64,000 nucleotides of DNA from Amycolatopsis sp. 195334CR (lineage in GTDB: Bacteria; Actinomycetota; Actinomycetes; Mycobacteriales; Pseudonocardiaceae). This document shows, in pieces, positions 15,604-24,441 of this stretch (within the stretch, counting starts at the first letter, position 1; every line of letters starts with the position of its first letter). Below the pieces are notes generated by a model, which was not told the DNA's origin, searched no databases, and saw only the letters and a program-made list of their open reading frames with translations. Location of the stretch: contig NZ_JAFJMJ010000003.1 in the NCBI RefSeq assembly GCF_017309385.1, positions 62,001 to 126,000 of the forward strand, in the 5' to 3' direction. The position numbers were made by a program, and so were the translations under genes.

Positions 15604-16547
15604 CCGGGGCCGTCCCGGCCCGGGGCGAACCGGCCGGGTTCGGTGAACCGGGCCGGGTCGCGGTTGGCTTCGGCCAGGTGCACCAGCACCTTCTGCCCGG
15701 CGGGCACGACCAGTTCGCCGAGGCGCTGCTCGGTGACCGCCAGCCGCCCGGTGGTGCGCAGCGGCGGGTCCAGTCGCAGGACCTCCCGCACCACGGCCCC
15801 GGCGCGGCCGGGCTCGGCCCGCAGCGCGGCCAGTTCGCCGGGGTGGTGGAGCAGGTCGAGCACGCCGTTGCCGATCAGGCTCGCGGTGGTTTCCTGCCCG
15901 GCGATGAGCAGGAGCAGCACGATGGCGAGCGCTTCGTCCAGGCTGAGCTCGCCCGCTCCGGCCCGCAGCAGTTCGCTGACGAAGTCCGTGCCCGGCTCGT
16001 CCCGGCGCTCGGCGAGCAGCGGCAGCAGGAACATCGCGCACTCGATCGCCGCGTGCCCGGCGTCGAGCAGTTGCTCCTCCGCGGGATCGGTTTCCAGCAC
16101 CGCGGTCAGCCGGGGTGCCGTCGCGCTGATCAGCTCCGCGCCCTCCTGGCCCACGTCGAGCAGTCCGGCGATCACCGCCACCGGCACCGGGTGCGCCAGC
16201 AGGCCGACCAGATCGGCCACACCGTCCACAGTGGATATCTCAGCCACCCCGGCCACGCCGGCCGCGGCGATTTCGGCGATCCAGGGGCGAAGCGCCTCGA
16301 TCCGCTTCGCCGAGAAGCTCGGGGCGACCAGTTCGCGGAACCGGTCGTGCGCGGGCCCGTCGGTGAACAGGTCGAGCATGGTCCGCATCAGCGGCGGCAG
16401 GTCCTCGGCCCCGCCCGCACCGGCCAGCAACCGCAGGTTGACCTCCAGGTCGCTGACCCAGCCCTGGCCGTGCAGGACCTGGCGGGCCAGCGGGAACGAG
16501 GTGACCACCAGCGCGCCGAGCCGCTCATCGTGGTGCACGCCGGTCAT
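15420..16547 (-). CDS. cytochrome P450 monooxygenase (tailoring)
   Basis: A 375-residue class I bacterial P450. The I-helix is LLIAGQETTA, the ExxR pair is in REVLRLDPP, and the heme loop FGGGGHFCLGAALAR carries the proximal Cys. It is slightly shorter than usual (about 400) because the N-terminus begins close to helix A. The ATG at 16547 overlaps the stop of the ABC1-kinase gene by 4 nt, making it the third gene of an OMT-ABC1-P450 operon. It is expected to hydroxylate or couple the polyketide or its terpenoid part, with ferredoxin partners supplied elsewhere. Its 3' end meets the SARP gene convergently. Confidence 0.9.
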   Translation of the reverse strand: MTGVHHDERLGALVVTSFPLARQVLHGQGWVSDLEVNLRLLAGAGGAEDLPPLMRTMLDLFTDGPAHDRFRELVAPSFSAKRIEALRPWIAEIAAAGVAGVAEISTVDGVADLVGLLAHPVPVAVIAGLLDVGQEGAELISATAPRLTAVLETDPAEEQLLDAGHAAIECAMFLLPLLAERRDEPGTDFVSELLRAGAGELSLDEALAIVLLLLIAGQETTASLIGNGVLDLLHHPGELAALRAEPGRAGAVVREVLRLDPPLRTTGRLAVTEQRLGELVVPAGQKVLVHLAEANRDPARFTEPGRFAPGRDGPGHLAFGGGGHFCLGAALARVETEEVLREVAGQLPGLALAEPGPPRRPSQNFHALRRLLIRT

Positions 16548-17905
16548 GCGCGCCCGGCCCGGAACCCGGCGGCCAGCTCGCCCAGTTCGGTGGCGGGCGG
16601 GCGCAGGCCGTCCAGCTCCGCCAGCACCGCCGCCCAGTCGGCGGTGCTCCGCAGCGCGCCGAGGATCGCGGTCACCCCGGTGTCCATCCGGGAGTGGAAC
16701 AGCGTGTGCGGTGGCATGGTCAGCTGCTTCAGCACCGCGCCGTACGGGCCGAACGGGGAGAACATCCGCCGGTTGAGCGCGGCGGCGTGCTCACGGGTGT
16801 AGGTGAACGGCTGCTCGGCGGTGAGCGGGAGGAACTGCGCGGACATCCAGTCGTGCAGCTCGGCCGGGCTCGGGCCGTCCTCCTCGCGCAACGAGCCCAG
16901 TGCCAGCGAAGCCCGCCACACGCCCTCGGCGTCCGCCTCGGCCCCGGCCCGCTGCAACGCGACGATCTGCGCGAGGCGATCCGGCTCGAACTCCTTGACG
17001 CAGCCGAAGTCCAGGAAGGTGACGGAGCCGTCGGGGTGGAACAGGTAGTTGCCGGGATGGGGATCGGCGTAGGCGACGCCCAGTTCGCGCAGGCTCCCCC
17101 ACAGGAAGCGGAAGACCACCTCGCCCCAGCGGTCGCGCAGGTCCTGCGCGGCCCCGGTGGCTTCGGCCCAGGGCAGGCCGTCGGCCAGCTCGGTGGTCAG
17201 CACCCGGCCGGTGGACAGCTCCGGCAGCACCGCGGGCACGCGGATGAACGGGTGCCCGGCGTAGGCCGCGGCGAACCGCCGCTGGTGGCGCGCCTCGGCC
17301 CGGTAGTCCACCTCCTCCCCGATCCGGCCGGCGATTTCCCCGATCAGCGCCCGGGTGTCCACCGCGGGCATACCGCGGCTGAGCACCCCGCGCACGCGCA
17401 GGAACGCGGTCAGCAGTTCGACGTTGGCCAGATCGGCCCGGATCGCTTCGCCGATGCCGGGGTACTGCACCTTGACCGCGACCTCGCGGCCGCCGGGCAG
17501 CCGCGCCCGGTGCACCTGGCCGATCGAGGCGGCGGCCAGCGGTTCGGTGTCGAACTCGGCGAAGTGCCGCTCCAGCGGCCCGTCCAGTTCCGCGGTGAGC
17601 ACCGCCGACGTCTCCGCCCACGGCATCGCCGGAGCACCGGACTGCAGGCGGCTGAACGCCTCCTGCACCGATCCCGCCGAGCCGCCGGGGTCCAGCGACA
17701 GGAACGAGAGCAGCTGCCCGGCCTTCATCAGCACCCCCCGGGACCGCCCGAGCAGCTCCGCGTACCGGCCGGCGGCGCGTTCGCGGGCGGCTTCACGGCG
17801 CTGCCCGCCCTGCAGCGCCGCCACCACGGCCCCGCCCGCGGTCCGCCCGGTCAGCGCCGCCAGCGGCAGCGCCCGCTTCAGCCGGCCGGTGGGCAGTTCG
17901 CTCAT
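16544..17905 (-). CDS. ABC1/UbiB (AarF)-family atypical kinase
   Basis: A 453-residue protein with the ABC1 hallmarks: the KxGQ motif in VLMKAGQLLSF, the alanine-rich nucleotide loop AAASIGQVHRA, the VAVKVQYP lysine, DPHPGNYL and FLDFGC. Coq8/UbiB members use ATP to help extract or organise prenylated aromatic intermediates at membranes in quinone synthesis. No C-terminal membrane helices are evident here. It overlaps the O-methyltransferase upstream and the P450 downstream by ATGA. Its place in a cluster with prenyl-chain genes suggests handling of a lipid-like prenylated aromatic intermediate; that is inference. Confidence 0.88.
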   Translation of the reverse strand: MSELPTGRLKRALPLAALTGRTAGGAVVAALQGGQRREAARERAAGRYAELLGRSRGVLMKAGQLLSFLSLDPGGSAGSVQEAFSRLQSGAPAMPWAETSAVLTAELDGPLERHFAEFDTEPLAAASIGQVHRARLPGGREVAVKVQYPGIGEAIRADLANVELLTAFLRVRGVLSRGMPAVDTRALIGEIAGRIGEEVDYRAEARHQRRFAAAYAGHPFIRVPAVLPELSTGRVLTTELADGLPWAEATGAAQDLRDRWGEVVFRFLWGSLRELGVAYADPHPGNYLFHPDGSVTFLDFGCVKEFEPDRLAQIVALQRAGAEADAEGVWRASLALGSLREEDGPSPAELHDWMSAQFLPLTAEQPFTYTREHAAALNRRMFSPFGPYGAVLKQLTMPPHTLFHSRMDTGVTAILGALRSTADWAAVLAELDGLRPPATELGELAAGFRAGRA

Positions 17906-18915
17906 CGGACCGGGCGTGCCCGCAGCACGCTGAACCCGCTCTGGCCGCAGGGCGTCACCTCGTCGAGGGCGAATCCGTTCCCGTCGAGCAGGGCGGTCAG
18001 CTCGGCCGCGGTGCGCTCGCGCCCGCCGGTCCCCACCATCAGGTTCAGATCACTCATCACCGCCTGCACGTTCGGGACCGGGTCACCGGGCCCGGGCAGG
18101 ACCAGTTCGACCAGCAGCAGCACCGAATCCGGCCGCATGGCCGCCCGGCAGCTGGCCAGGATGGTGCCCGCCCGCTCGTCCGGCCAGTCGTGCACGATGC
18201 TCTTGAGCAGGTAGGCGTCCGCACCGGCCGGGACCGAGGTGAAGAAGTCGGTGGGCACCACCTCGCAGCGGTCGGCCACGCCCGCTTCCCGCAGCACTTC
18301 GGCGGCCCCGGTCGAACCGGCGGCGGAATCGGCCAGCACGCTCTTGAGCTCCGGGTGCGCCACGAGCAGCCGCGACAGCAGCAGGCCGTTGCCCCCGCCG
18401 ACGTCGGCCAGCGTGCCGACGCCGGTCAGGTCGCAGTGCTCGACGATGTCCGGTGCGGCGAGCGCGGTGGCCGCCGCCATCGCGCGGGCGAACCGCGCCG
18501 CTGTCCCCGGTTCGGCGTCCAGGTGGTCGAACCAGCCGGTGCCGAAGGCGCGGTCGAAGCCGGGCTCACCGGTGCGCAGGCTGTGCCCCAGCTCGCCCCA
18601 CGAGCGCCACGCCTCGTGGCCGCCGGTCAGCACCGCGAATTCACGCAGCGAGCCCGGCACGTCCGATCGCAGGAGCTCGCCCAGCCCGGTGAGCGAGTAC
18701 TTGTTTTCCTCCGCGCTCACCACGCCGAACACCGCCGCGGCCCGCAGGACGCGGGTCAGCGACGGGCCGTGCGTGCCGGTCAGCCCGGCCAGTTCCGCGG
18801 CGGTGCGCGGGCCGCCGGCGAGGTGGTCCGGCACCCCGAACTCGGCGATCGCCTGCAGCACCTTCGCCGGGATGTAGCCGGCCACCATCGGCAGCAGCAT
18901 CGAAGGATCGGTCAT
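17902..18915 (-). CDS. SAM-dependent O-methyltransferase (polyketide/AcOMT type)
   Basis: A 337-residue family 2 O-methyltransferase like those of anthracycline and tetracenomycin pathways. It has an N-terminal dimerisation winged-helix (about 10-90), the SAM loop LADVGGGNG (about 168-176) and the catalytic histidine region LLKSIVHDWPDE. It would methylate a phenol of the aromatic core. The ATG at 18915 was chosen over an upstream extension that is not protein-like. It leads the OMT-ABC1-P450 operon, whose promoter lies in the divergent gap 18916-19103. Confidence 0.9.
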   Translation of the reverse strand: MTDPSMLLPMVAGYIPAKVLQAIAEFGVPDHLAGGPRTAAELAGLTGTHGPSLTRVLRAAAVFGVVSAEENKYSLTGLGELLRSDVPGSLREFAVLTGGHEAWRSWGELGHSLRTGEPGFDRAFGTGWFDHLDAEPGTAARFARAMAAATALAAPDIVEHCDLTGVGTLADVGGGNGLLLSRLLVAHPELKSVLADSAAGSTGAAEVLREAGVADRCEVVPTDFFTSVPAGADAYLLKSIVHDWPDERAGTILASCRAAMRPDSVLLLVELVLPGPGDPVPNVQAVMSDLNLMVGTGGRERTAAELTALLDGNGFALDEVTPCGQSGFSVLRARPVR

Positions 18916-18982
18916 CGTCGTCGTGCCCCATTTCCGCCCGGGAGTGTAGGTGGCCGACTCTGCCGACCCCGGTGCGCGGTGG

Positions 18983-18999
18983 TCAACGAAATCCGTTGA
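18983..18999. promoter_or_regulatory. dyad in the divergent OMT / ABM promoter region
   Basis: TCAACG and CGTTGA form perfect 6-bp arms around a 5-nt spacer in the 188-bp gap between the divergent OMT and ABM operons. A second short near-palindrome (TTGTCAGGCAA) lies at 19016-19026. Both are plausible sites for the cluster regulators; no consensus is known to me. Confidence 0.4.
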
Positions 19000-19103
19000 G
19001 AACGAACACAAATGATTGTCAGGCAACGGTAAACCCGCAGTTCGCCGTCCACCGCCGGTGTTACCGTCGCGCCGACCCGATCGTTTCCAGCGAGGAGATT
19101 TCC

Positions 19104-19469
19104 TTGACCGTGCAGGTGGATCTGACCGAATCCGATGTGGACGAACCGGTGACCCTGATCAACGCGTTCACCGTGCCACCGGGGGAATCCGAGTTGTTCC
19201 TCGAACGCTGGAAGGACAACGCGCGGGTGATGGCCGCCCAGCCCGGTTTCCTCCGCGCGCGGATGTACCACGCGCTGACCGAGCAGGCGGAACTGAATTT
19301 CGTCAACGTCGCCGAATGGCGCAGCGGGCGCGATTTCGACGCGGCACGCGCGAATCCGGAATGGCGGGCCTCGATCAAGCGGATGATCGACGACCCCGGC
19401 CTGCACGTGACCCCGCGGCCGGTGGTGCACCGGGTCGGCATCGACGTGCGCCCGGGGGACGCGCTGTGA
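19104..19469 (+). CDS. antibiotic biosynthesis monooxygenase (ABM) domain protein
   Basis: A 121-residue single-domain ferredoxin-like ABM protein (VTLINAFTVPPGESELFLERW, then GFLRARMYHAL and NVAEWRS). In type II PKS pathways such cofactor-free enzymes (ActVA-Orf6, TcmH class) oxidise anthrones to quinones, but some homologues act as cyclases. I choose the TTG at 19104 because GAGGAG lies 6 nt upstream; a GTG at 19110 is the alternative. It overlaps the SDR gene by GTGA and points away from the OMT operon. Confidence 0.85.
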   Translation: MTVQVDLTESDVDEPVTLINAFTVPPGESELFLERWKDNARVMAAQPGFLRARMYHALTEQAELNFVNVAEWRSGRDFDAARANPEWRASIKRMIDDPGLHVTPRPVVHRVGIDVRPGDAL

Positions 19470-20257
19470 CCGCGGGGAGGGTGGCGCTGGTCAGCGGCGC
19501 CGGCCGCGGCATCGGCGCGGCGACCGCGCGGATCCTCGGCGCCGGCGGTTACCACGTGGTCGTCAACTACCTGAACCGCGAGGACGCGGCGAAGGAGGTG
19601 GTGGCGGCCATCGAAACCGCGGGCGGTTCGGCCGAGCCGTTCCAGGCCGACGTCCGCGACGGCGCCGCCGTGGCCGCGATGACCGCGCACATCCGCGACA
19701 CCCGCGGCAGGCTCGACGCGCTGGTGTGCAACGCGAACACCGCGCACCCGCCGTTCGCCCAGCTCGACGAGCTGAGCTGGGAAACCTTCTCCGCCAAGGT
19801 GAACAGCGAACTGGCCGGGGTGTTCTTCCTGACCCAGCGCGCGCTCGAGCTGATGCGGCCGCGGAAGTCCGGGCGCATCGTCTACGTCTCCAGCATCGAC
19901 GCCGACGCGGCGGCGGGCAGCGTGGCGCAGTCGGCGGCGAAGGCCGCGCTCAACACCTTCAGCAGGCACGTCGCCGGGCACGCCGGGCGGTCCGGCATCT
20001 CGGTGAACACGATTTCGCCGGGCGCGGTGCGCACCGACGCCAGCGCCACGGTCAACACCCCGGAACTGCGGCAGTACCTGCGTGAGCGGTCGGTGCTGGA
20101 GCGCATGCTCGAACCGGAGGACCTCGGCCGGGTGATCGCCGCGTTCGCCGGCGGCTCGCTGGTCGCGGCCACCGGGCAGGTGATCACCGTGGACGGCGGC
20201 ATGGATGTGCTGGCCCAGCAGATCTCCCTGGTCGGCGAGCGCACCACGCTCGACTGA
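19466..20257 (+). CDS. SDR-family protein without the catalytic tyrosine
   Basis: A 263-residue short-chain dehydrogenase/reductase fold: cofactor loop SGAGRGIG (residues about 9-16), NAN in place of the usual NNAG, catalytic-type Ser in VYVSSID and the C-terminal VDGG. The usual YxxxK pair reads QSAAK, so the proton-donating Tyr is Gln while the Lys is kept. It could be a non-canonical reductase, as SimC7-type SDRs in angucyclinone pathways are, or a non-catalytic partner. Its GTG overlaps the ABM gene by 4 nt and it ends just before a strong terminator. Confidence 0.82.
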   Translation: MTAGRVALVSGAGRGIGAATARILGAGGYHVVVNYLNREDAAKEVVAAIETAGGSAEPFQADVRDGAAVAAMTAHIRDTRGRLDALVCNANTAHPPFAQLDELSWETFSAKVNSELAGVFFLTQRALELMRPRKSGRIVYVSSIDADAAAGSVAQSAAKAALNTFSRHVAGHAGRSGISVNTISPGAVRTDASATVNTPELRQYLRERSVLERMLEPEDLGRVIAAFAGGSLVAATGQVITVDGGMDVLAQQISLVGERTTLD

Positions 20258-20265
20258 GCACCACG

Positions 20266-20304
20266 GCGGAAAGCCCCGGGGCAGGTGTCCCCGGGGCTTT
20301 CCGC
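20266..20304. terminator. strong bidirectional hairpin terminator
   Basis: A perfect 16-bp stem (left arm 20266-20281, right arm 20289-20304) with a 7-nt loop lies between the convergent SDR and prenyl-diphosphate-synthase genes. It should end transcription from both the ABM-SDR operon and the 11-gene PKS operon. Confidence 0.85.
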
Positions 20305-20307
20305 GGT

Positions 20308-21378
20308 TCAGGCCACGCCCGAGACCCGGGCGGCGAACTCGGTGAGCAGCCGCTTCGCCTGGTCGTCGAGGTCCGCGGGGTCGAGCGCGGCCACCGCGTC
20401 GGCGGCCAGCGCGGCGCAGGTGCGCTCGACCTCCGCCCGCGCGCCCGCCTCGATCAGCAGCTCCTGCACCAGGGTCACTTCGCCGTCGGAGAGCCCGCCG
20501 TCGGCCGCCCGCCGGAGCAGTTCGCCCGCGACCGGATCGCTGACCCGGCGGCGCGCCACCGCCAGCAGCAGCGTCCGCTTGCCCTGCCGCAGGTCGTCGC
20601 CCACCGGCTTGCCGGTGACCGCCGGATCGCCGAACGCGCCGATCAGGTCGTCGCGCAGCTGGTAGGCCAGCCCGGCCGGCCTGCCGAACGCGGTGAACAC
20701 CGCATCGAGCTCGCCCAGCCGCCCGCACAGCGCCGCGCCCAGCCGCAGCGGCCCCTCCACCGTGTACCGCCCGGTCTTGTACCGGGCGATCACCAGCGGG
20801 TCCGGCGCGGTGTCGGCCGGTCCCGCCGCAGCGAGCAGGTCGAGGTACTGCCCGATCCCGGCGTCGACGGCCATTTCGAAGAACACCTGCTGCGCGGCCG
20901 CGCCCGCCCCGCGCAGCAGGCCGATGGCGTGGAAGAAGGCCAGATCGCCGACGATGGTCGCGACGCCTTCACCGAACCGCCGCCCCTCACCCGAGTACCC
21001 GGCCACGGCGTGCCGCCGCCCGAAGACGGCGTGCGTGGTGGGCAGCCCGCGCCGGACCGGCGAATCGTCCATCACGTCGTCGTGCACCAGGCACCCGGCG
21101 TGCAGAAGTTCCAGCGCGGCACCGACATCGACCACCCGGTGGTCGGCCGGATCGCCACCGGCGCCGGTGAAGGCGAGGTGGGCCAGTGCCGGGCGCAAGC
21201 GCTTGCCACCACCGAGCACCGCGGTCAGCAACGCGTCGACGACGTCGGCCGCCTGCGGCACGAGCTCGGTGTACCGCTCCCGGTCACGGGTGAGCACCTC
21301 GCGGAGGCGGTCGTCGACCCGCCCGGCGATCGCCCGGCCGGCCTCGGCGAGACCGGGCCCCAGTGCCAGCGCGCTCAT
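20308..21378 (-). CDS. isoprenyl (polyprenyl) diphosphate synthase
   Basis: A 356-residue trans-prenyltransferase. The first aspartate-rich motif is HDDVMDD (D100, D101, D104) followed by SPVRRG, and the second is LRDDLIGAFGD (D243, D244). KRLRP near residue 60 and KTGRYT near 201 bind pyrophosphate. It condenses IPP with allylic diphosphates. The residues four and five before the first motif are small (Gly, Cys), which in this family tends to permit chains of C20 or longer; exact length is not predictable. It is the last gene of the PKS operon, overlapping the FAD monooxygenase by ATGA, so a prenyl chain is made in step with the polyketide. Confidence 0.92.
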   Translation of the reverse strand: MSALALGPGLAEAGRAIAGRVDDRLREVLTRDRERYTELVPQAADVVDALLTAVLGGGKRLRPALAHLAFTGAGGDPADHRVVDVGAALELLHAGCLVHDDVMDDSPVRRGLPTTHAVFGRRHAVAGYSGEGRRFGEGVATIVGDLAFFHAIGLLRGAGAAAQQVFFEMAVDAGIGQYLDLLAAAGPADTAPDPLVIARYKTGRYTVEGPLRLGAALCGRLGELDAVFTAFGRPAGLAYQLRDDLIGAFGDPAVTGKPVGDDLRQGKRTLLLAVARRRVSDPVAGELLRRAADGGLSDGEVTLVQELLIEAGARAEVERTCAALAADAVAALDPADLDDQAKRLLTEFAARVSGVA

Positions 21379-22688
21379 GCCGCCGCCCGCGCGGTCGGGG
21401 GCCGCTGCTCGCCGAACCAGCGGCGCAGCGCCGAAGCCAGCCCGCCCGGCTCGGTGCCGGTCCAGGCCACGTACCCGTCCGGCCGGACCAGCACCCGCTC
21501 CGGGCCGCGGTCGAGCAGCAGCCCGCGCCCGGCCGCCAGCAGGTCCACTGTGGACTCGCCGTTCGCCAGGCGGGTCTCGGGCAGCCGCCCGCCGGTGCCG
21601 GGGTACCGCACGTCCAGCCCGCCGATCGCCCCGGCCAGGTGCGCCGCGACGCTCGGCCGGTCGAGCAGCTCGGTGAGCACCGAGCGCACCGGCTCCACCT
21701 CCGGCCCGCCGAACAGCAGCGTCTCCTGGGCGGTGACCAGGTCCATGGTGCGCACTGCCACCGGGTGCCGTTCGTCGTGGTAGCTGTCGAGCAGGCCGGG
21801 CGGTGCGTCGCCGCGCACGGTCGCGGCGAGCTTCCAGCCCAGGTTCAGCGCGTCCTGCAGGCCCACGTTCAGCGACTGCCCGCCGACCGGCAGGTGCCGG
21901 TGCGCGGCGTCGCCCGCCAGCAGGACCCGCCCCCGCCGGTACCGCGTGACCAGCGCGCGGGTGTTGTCGAAGGCGTCCACCCACACCGGTTCCCCGTGGG
22001 AGACGTCCTCCCCGGTCACCCGGTGCCAGGCGGCGGCCAGCGCGCCGTAGTCCGGCGGCGGGCCGGGCCGCCTGCCGAACTCGTGCACCATGAGGCGGGT
22101 CCGGCCCGCGCGGGTGGCGGCCACGGCGACCCCGCGCGGATGGCGTTCGAACCGCCGGTCGGGCACCCGCAGGCCGAGCACGTCGGCCCGGAGGATCTCC
22201 CGGGTGGGCGGCACCTCCGTGTGCTCGAACCCGGCCAGCCGCCGCACGGTGCTGTCCTGCCCGTCGCAGCCGACCAGGTACCCGGCCCGCAGTCCGGTCG
22301 AGCCGAACCGGGCGATCACCCCGTGCTCGTGCTGGTCGAGTGCGGTCAGTTCCCGTCCGCGCACCAGGTCCACGCCCAGTTCCGCGGCCCGCGCCGCGAG
22401 TGCGGCCTCGGTCCGGTACTGCGGCACCTTCCGGTACCCGGCCGCGCTCGCCAGTGCCAGCCCGGCGAAGTGGCCACCGGCCTCCGGCACGGCTTCGGCC
22501 AGCAGCCCGAAGAAACCGCGTTCGCGCAGCACCTCGACCGTGCGCGGGTTGAGCTGGGCCGCGCGGGATTCCGCCATCGGCTCGGCCAGCCGGTCCACCA
22601 CGGTCACCGGCACCCCGGCCAGCCGCAGTTCCGTCGCCAGCAGCAGGCCGACCGGGCCCGCCCCGGCCACCAGCACCCCGGTGGCCAC
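21375..22688 (-). CDS. FAD-dependent aromatic polyketide monooxygenase (first of three)
   Basis: A 437-residue class A flavin monooxygenase of the PgaE/RdmE/UrdM group. The Rossmann loop is VAGAGPVGLLLATEL, LVGCDGQDSTVR is the DG motif, and AGDAAHRHLPVGGQSLN is the second FAD motif. A C-terminal thioredoxin-like region follows, as usual in this family, but there is no fused SDR as in UrdM/JadF. The GTG at 22688 lies 2 bp after the aromatase/cyclase stop. It likely hydroxylates the aromatic skeleton; the order after the aromatase is the same as in angucycline clusters. Confidence 0.88.
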   Translation of the reverse strand: MATGVLVAGAGPVGLLLATELRLAGVPVTVVDRLAEPMAESRAAQLNPRTVEVLRERGFFGLLAEAVPEAGGHFAGLALASAAGYRKVPQYRTEAALAARAAELGVDLVRGRELTALDQHEHGVIARFGSTGLRAGYLVGCDGQDSTVRRLAGFEHTEVPPTREILRADVLGLRVPDRRFERHPRGVAVAATRAGRTRLMVHEFGRRPGPPPDYGALAAAWHRVTGEDVSHGEPVWVDAFDNTRALVTRYRRGRVLLAGDAAHRHLPVGGQSLNVGLQDALNLGWKLAATVRGDAPPGLLDSYHDERHPVAVRTMDLVTAQETLLFGGPEVEPVRSVLTELLDRPSVAAHLAGAIGGLDVRYPGTGGRLPETRLANGESTVDLLAAGRGLLLDRGPERVLVRPDGYVAWTGTEPGGLASALRRWFGEQRPPTARAAA

Positions 22689-22690
22689 GA

Positions 22691-23623
22691 TCAGCGCCCT
22701 TCGGCGAAGGACTTCGCGTGCCCGAGCGTGGCCAGGCTGTTCGTGCTCAGCGCCGTGCGGACGAACTCCTCGGCCTGCGCCGGCCCCGCGCCCGTGCCGA
22801 GCACGGACTCGATCCGGGACTGTTCGATCCGCACGCTGTGCCGCGAGGTGACCCGCACGCCCCCGCCGTCCGGCTCGATCACCCACTGTCCGGTGTGGAG
22901 GCTCAGCAGCGCGGGCAGGCCGATCTGCTTGTAGGCGATCAGCCGGTGCGGCAGGCACACGCGGATCGACTTCGTCGCGTGCCGCGAACCGTCCCCGGCC
23001 TCGGTGTCCATCGCCAGGGTCTGGAGCCCGGGCACCGGTTCCTCCAGCGACACACCGGCCACGTGCGGCAACCGGTCCGGCCAGTGCTGCGCCTGGTCGA
23101 GGAAGTCGAAGACGTCCTCGGCCCGGCCGGCCACGGAAACGGTGTCGGCGAAGCTGATCACCGGGTCGCCGTGCTCGGCGTGCCGTTTGAGCGCGGCGAG
23201 CTCGGCGTCGCTGTTGCGGTCCACCGCGCGGTCGATCCAGGCGAGGTCGGCCGGGTCGCCGGTCGCGGCGCGGTAGGTGTGCAGCAACCGCACGCGGCAC
23301 TCCCGCTCCCCGCCCGGCTCGATCACCCACGCGCCGCTCATCGCCCCGACGGGCGGCTGCGAGACCTCCTGGCGGAAGTCGATCCGGAGCCCGTCCGGGT
23401 CCAGCTCGCGGCGGGAGGTCCAGCCCTTGGCCGTGCCGTTGGCGGTGGCCCAGATGCGCAGGCGCTCGGCACCCCGCCCGCCCGGCGCGTGCGCCACGTG
23501 CTCGACGTGCACGGTCGGGCCGAACACCTGCGGCCAGTTGCCGGCGTCGGCCACCAGCGCGTAGACCGACGCGGCCGGGGCGGCCACGGTGATCTCGTGC
23601 TCCACCTCTCGAGTGGCGGTCAT
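22691..23623 (-). CDS. didomain aromatase/cyclase (ActVII-type, SRPBCC x2)
   Basis: A 310-residue protein with two START/Bet v 1-like halves (about 1-150 and 155-305), the layout of aromatase/cyclases that close and dehydrate the first ring of C9-reduced polyketides (C7-C12 folding). The two halves share NWPQ/HWPD near the start and WVIEP (both at the same relative position), supporting an internal duplication. The ATG at 23623 is 10 bp after the ketoreductase stop. Together with the ketoreductase this predicts a reduced first ring. Confidence 0.9.
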   Translation of the reverse strand: MTATREVEHEITVAAPAASVYALVADAGNWPQVFGPTVHVEHVAHAPGGRGAERLRIWATANGTAKGWTSRRELDPDGLRIDFRQEVSQPPVGAMSGAWVIEPGGERECRVRLLHTYRAATGDPADLAWIDRAVDRNSDAELAALKRHAEHGDPVISFADTVSVAGRAEDVFDFLDQAQHWPDRLPHVAGVSLEEPVPGLQTLAMDTEAGDGSRHATKSIRVCLPHRLIAYKQIGLPALLSLHTGQWVIEPDGGGVRVTSRHSVRIEQSRIESVLGTGAGPAQAEEFVRTALSTNSLATLGHAKSFAEGR

Positions 23624-23633
23624 CGTCCTCCTG

Positions 23634-24419
23634 TCAGAAGTTGCCGAGTCCGCCGCAGACGTTGAGCGCCTGCGCGGTGATCGAGGCGGCGGTGTCGGAG
23701 ACCAGGTACCCGGTCAGCCCGGCCACCTCGGCGGGGGTGGCGTAGCGCCCGAGCGGGATCTTGGCCTCGAACTTGGCCAGCACGGCCTCCTCGGTGATCC
23801 CCCAGAACGCCGCGTAGCGCGCCCGGACCCCCTGTGCCATCGGGGTTTCCACGTAGCCGGGGCACACCGCGTTCACGGTGATCCCGGTCGGGGCCAGCTC
23901 GTTGCCCAGCGCCTTGGTGAAGCCGACCACGCCGTGCTTGGCGGCCGAGTACGGGGCACCGAGCACCACGCCCTGCTTGCCCGCGGTGGAGGCGATGTTG
24001 ACGATCCGGCCCCAGCCGCGCCCGGACATGCCACCGGCGGACAGCACGGCCCTGCTCATCAGGAAGACGCTGTGCAGGTTCGTGCTGATCACGTCGAACC
24101 ACAGCTCGTCGGCGATCTCCGCGGTCACCCCGCCGCCACCGCGACCGGCGTTGTTGACCAGGATGTCGACCGGCCCGTACCGGTCCACCGCCGCGTCCAC
24201 AAAGGACTTCACCTGGTCCGGGGAGCGCACGTCGCAGGCGCGGCCGCCGGCTTCGTACCCCTTCGCGCGCAACTGCTTCACGGTGGCGTCGACGGCCTCG
24301 CCGTCGCGGGCGCACAGGAAGACCCGTGCTCCCCGCTCGGCGAGCAGTCCGGCGATCGCGTGACCGATCCCGCTGGTGCCACCGGTCACCAGCGCGGTCC
24401 GTCCACTGTGCTCGGTCAT
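23634..24419 (-). CDS. type II PKS ketoreductase (C9, ActIII-like SDR)
   Basis: A 261-residue SDR with cofactor loop TGGTSGIG, NNAG, the catalytic Ser in VNIASTAGKQG and intact YSAAK. The PGYVETPM stretch and the FxAKIPLGRYATPAEVA region match ActIII-type reductases that reduce the C9 carbonyl of the nascent poly-beta-ketone. ATG at 24419 has GGAGGA upstream on the minus strand; the next upstream ATG overlaps that site and is rejected. It starts 22 bp after the ACP gene. Confidence 0.92.
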   Translation of the reverse strand: MTEHSGRTALVTGGTSGIGHAIAGLLAERGARVFLCARDGEAVDATVKQLRAKGYEAGGRACDVRSPDQVKSFVDAAVDRYGPVDILVNNAGRGGGGVTAEIADELWFDVISTNLHSVFLMSRAVLSAGGMSGRGWGRIVNIASTAGKQGVVLGAPYSAAKHGVVGFTKALGNELAPTGITVNAVCPGYVETPMAQGVRARYAAFWGITEEAVLAKFEAKIPLGRYATPAEVAGLTGYLVSDTAASITAQALNVCGGLGNF

Positions 24420-24441
24420 CCTGGGTTCCTCCGGCACCGGC

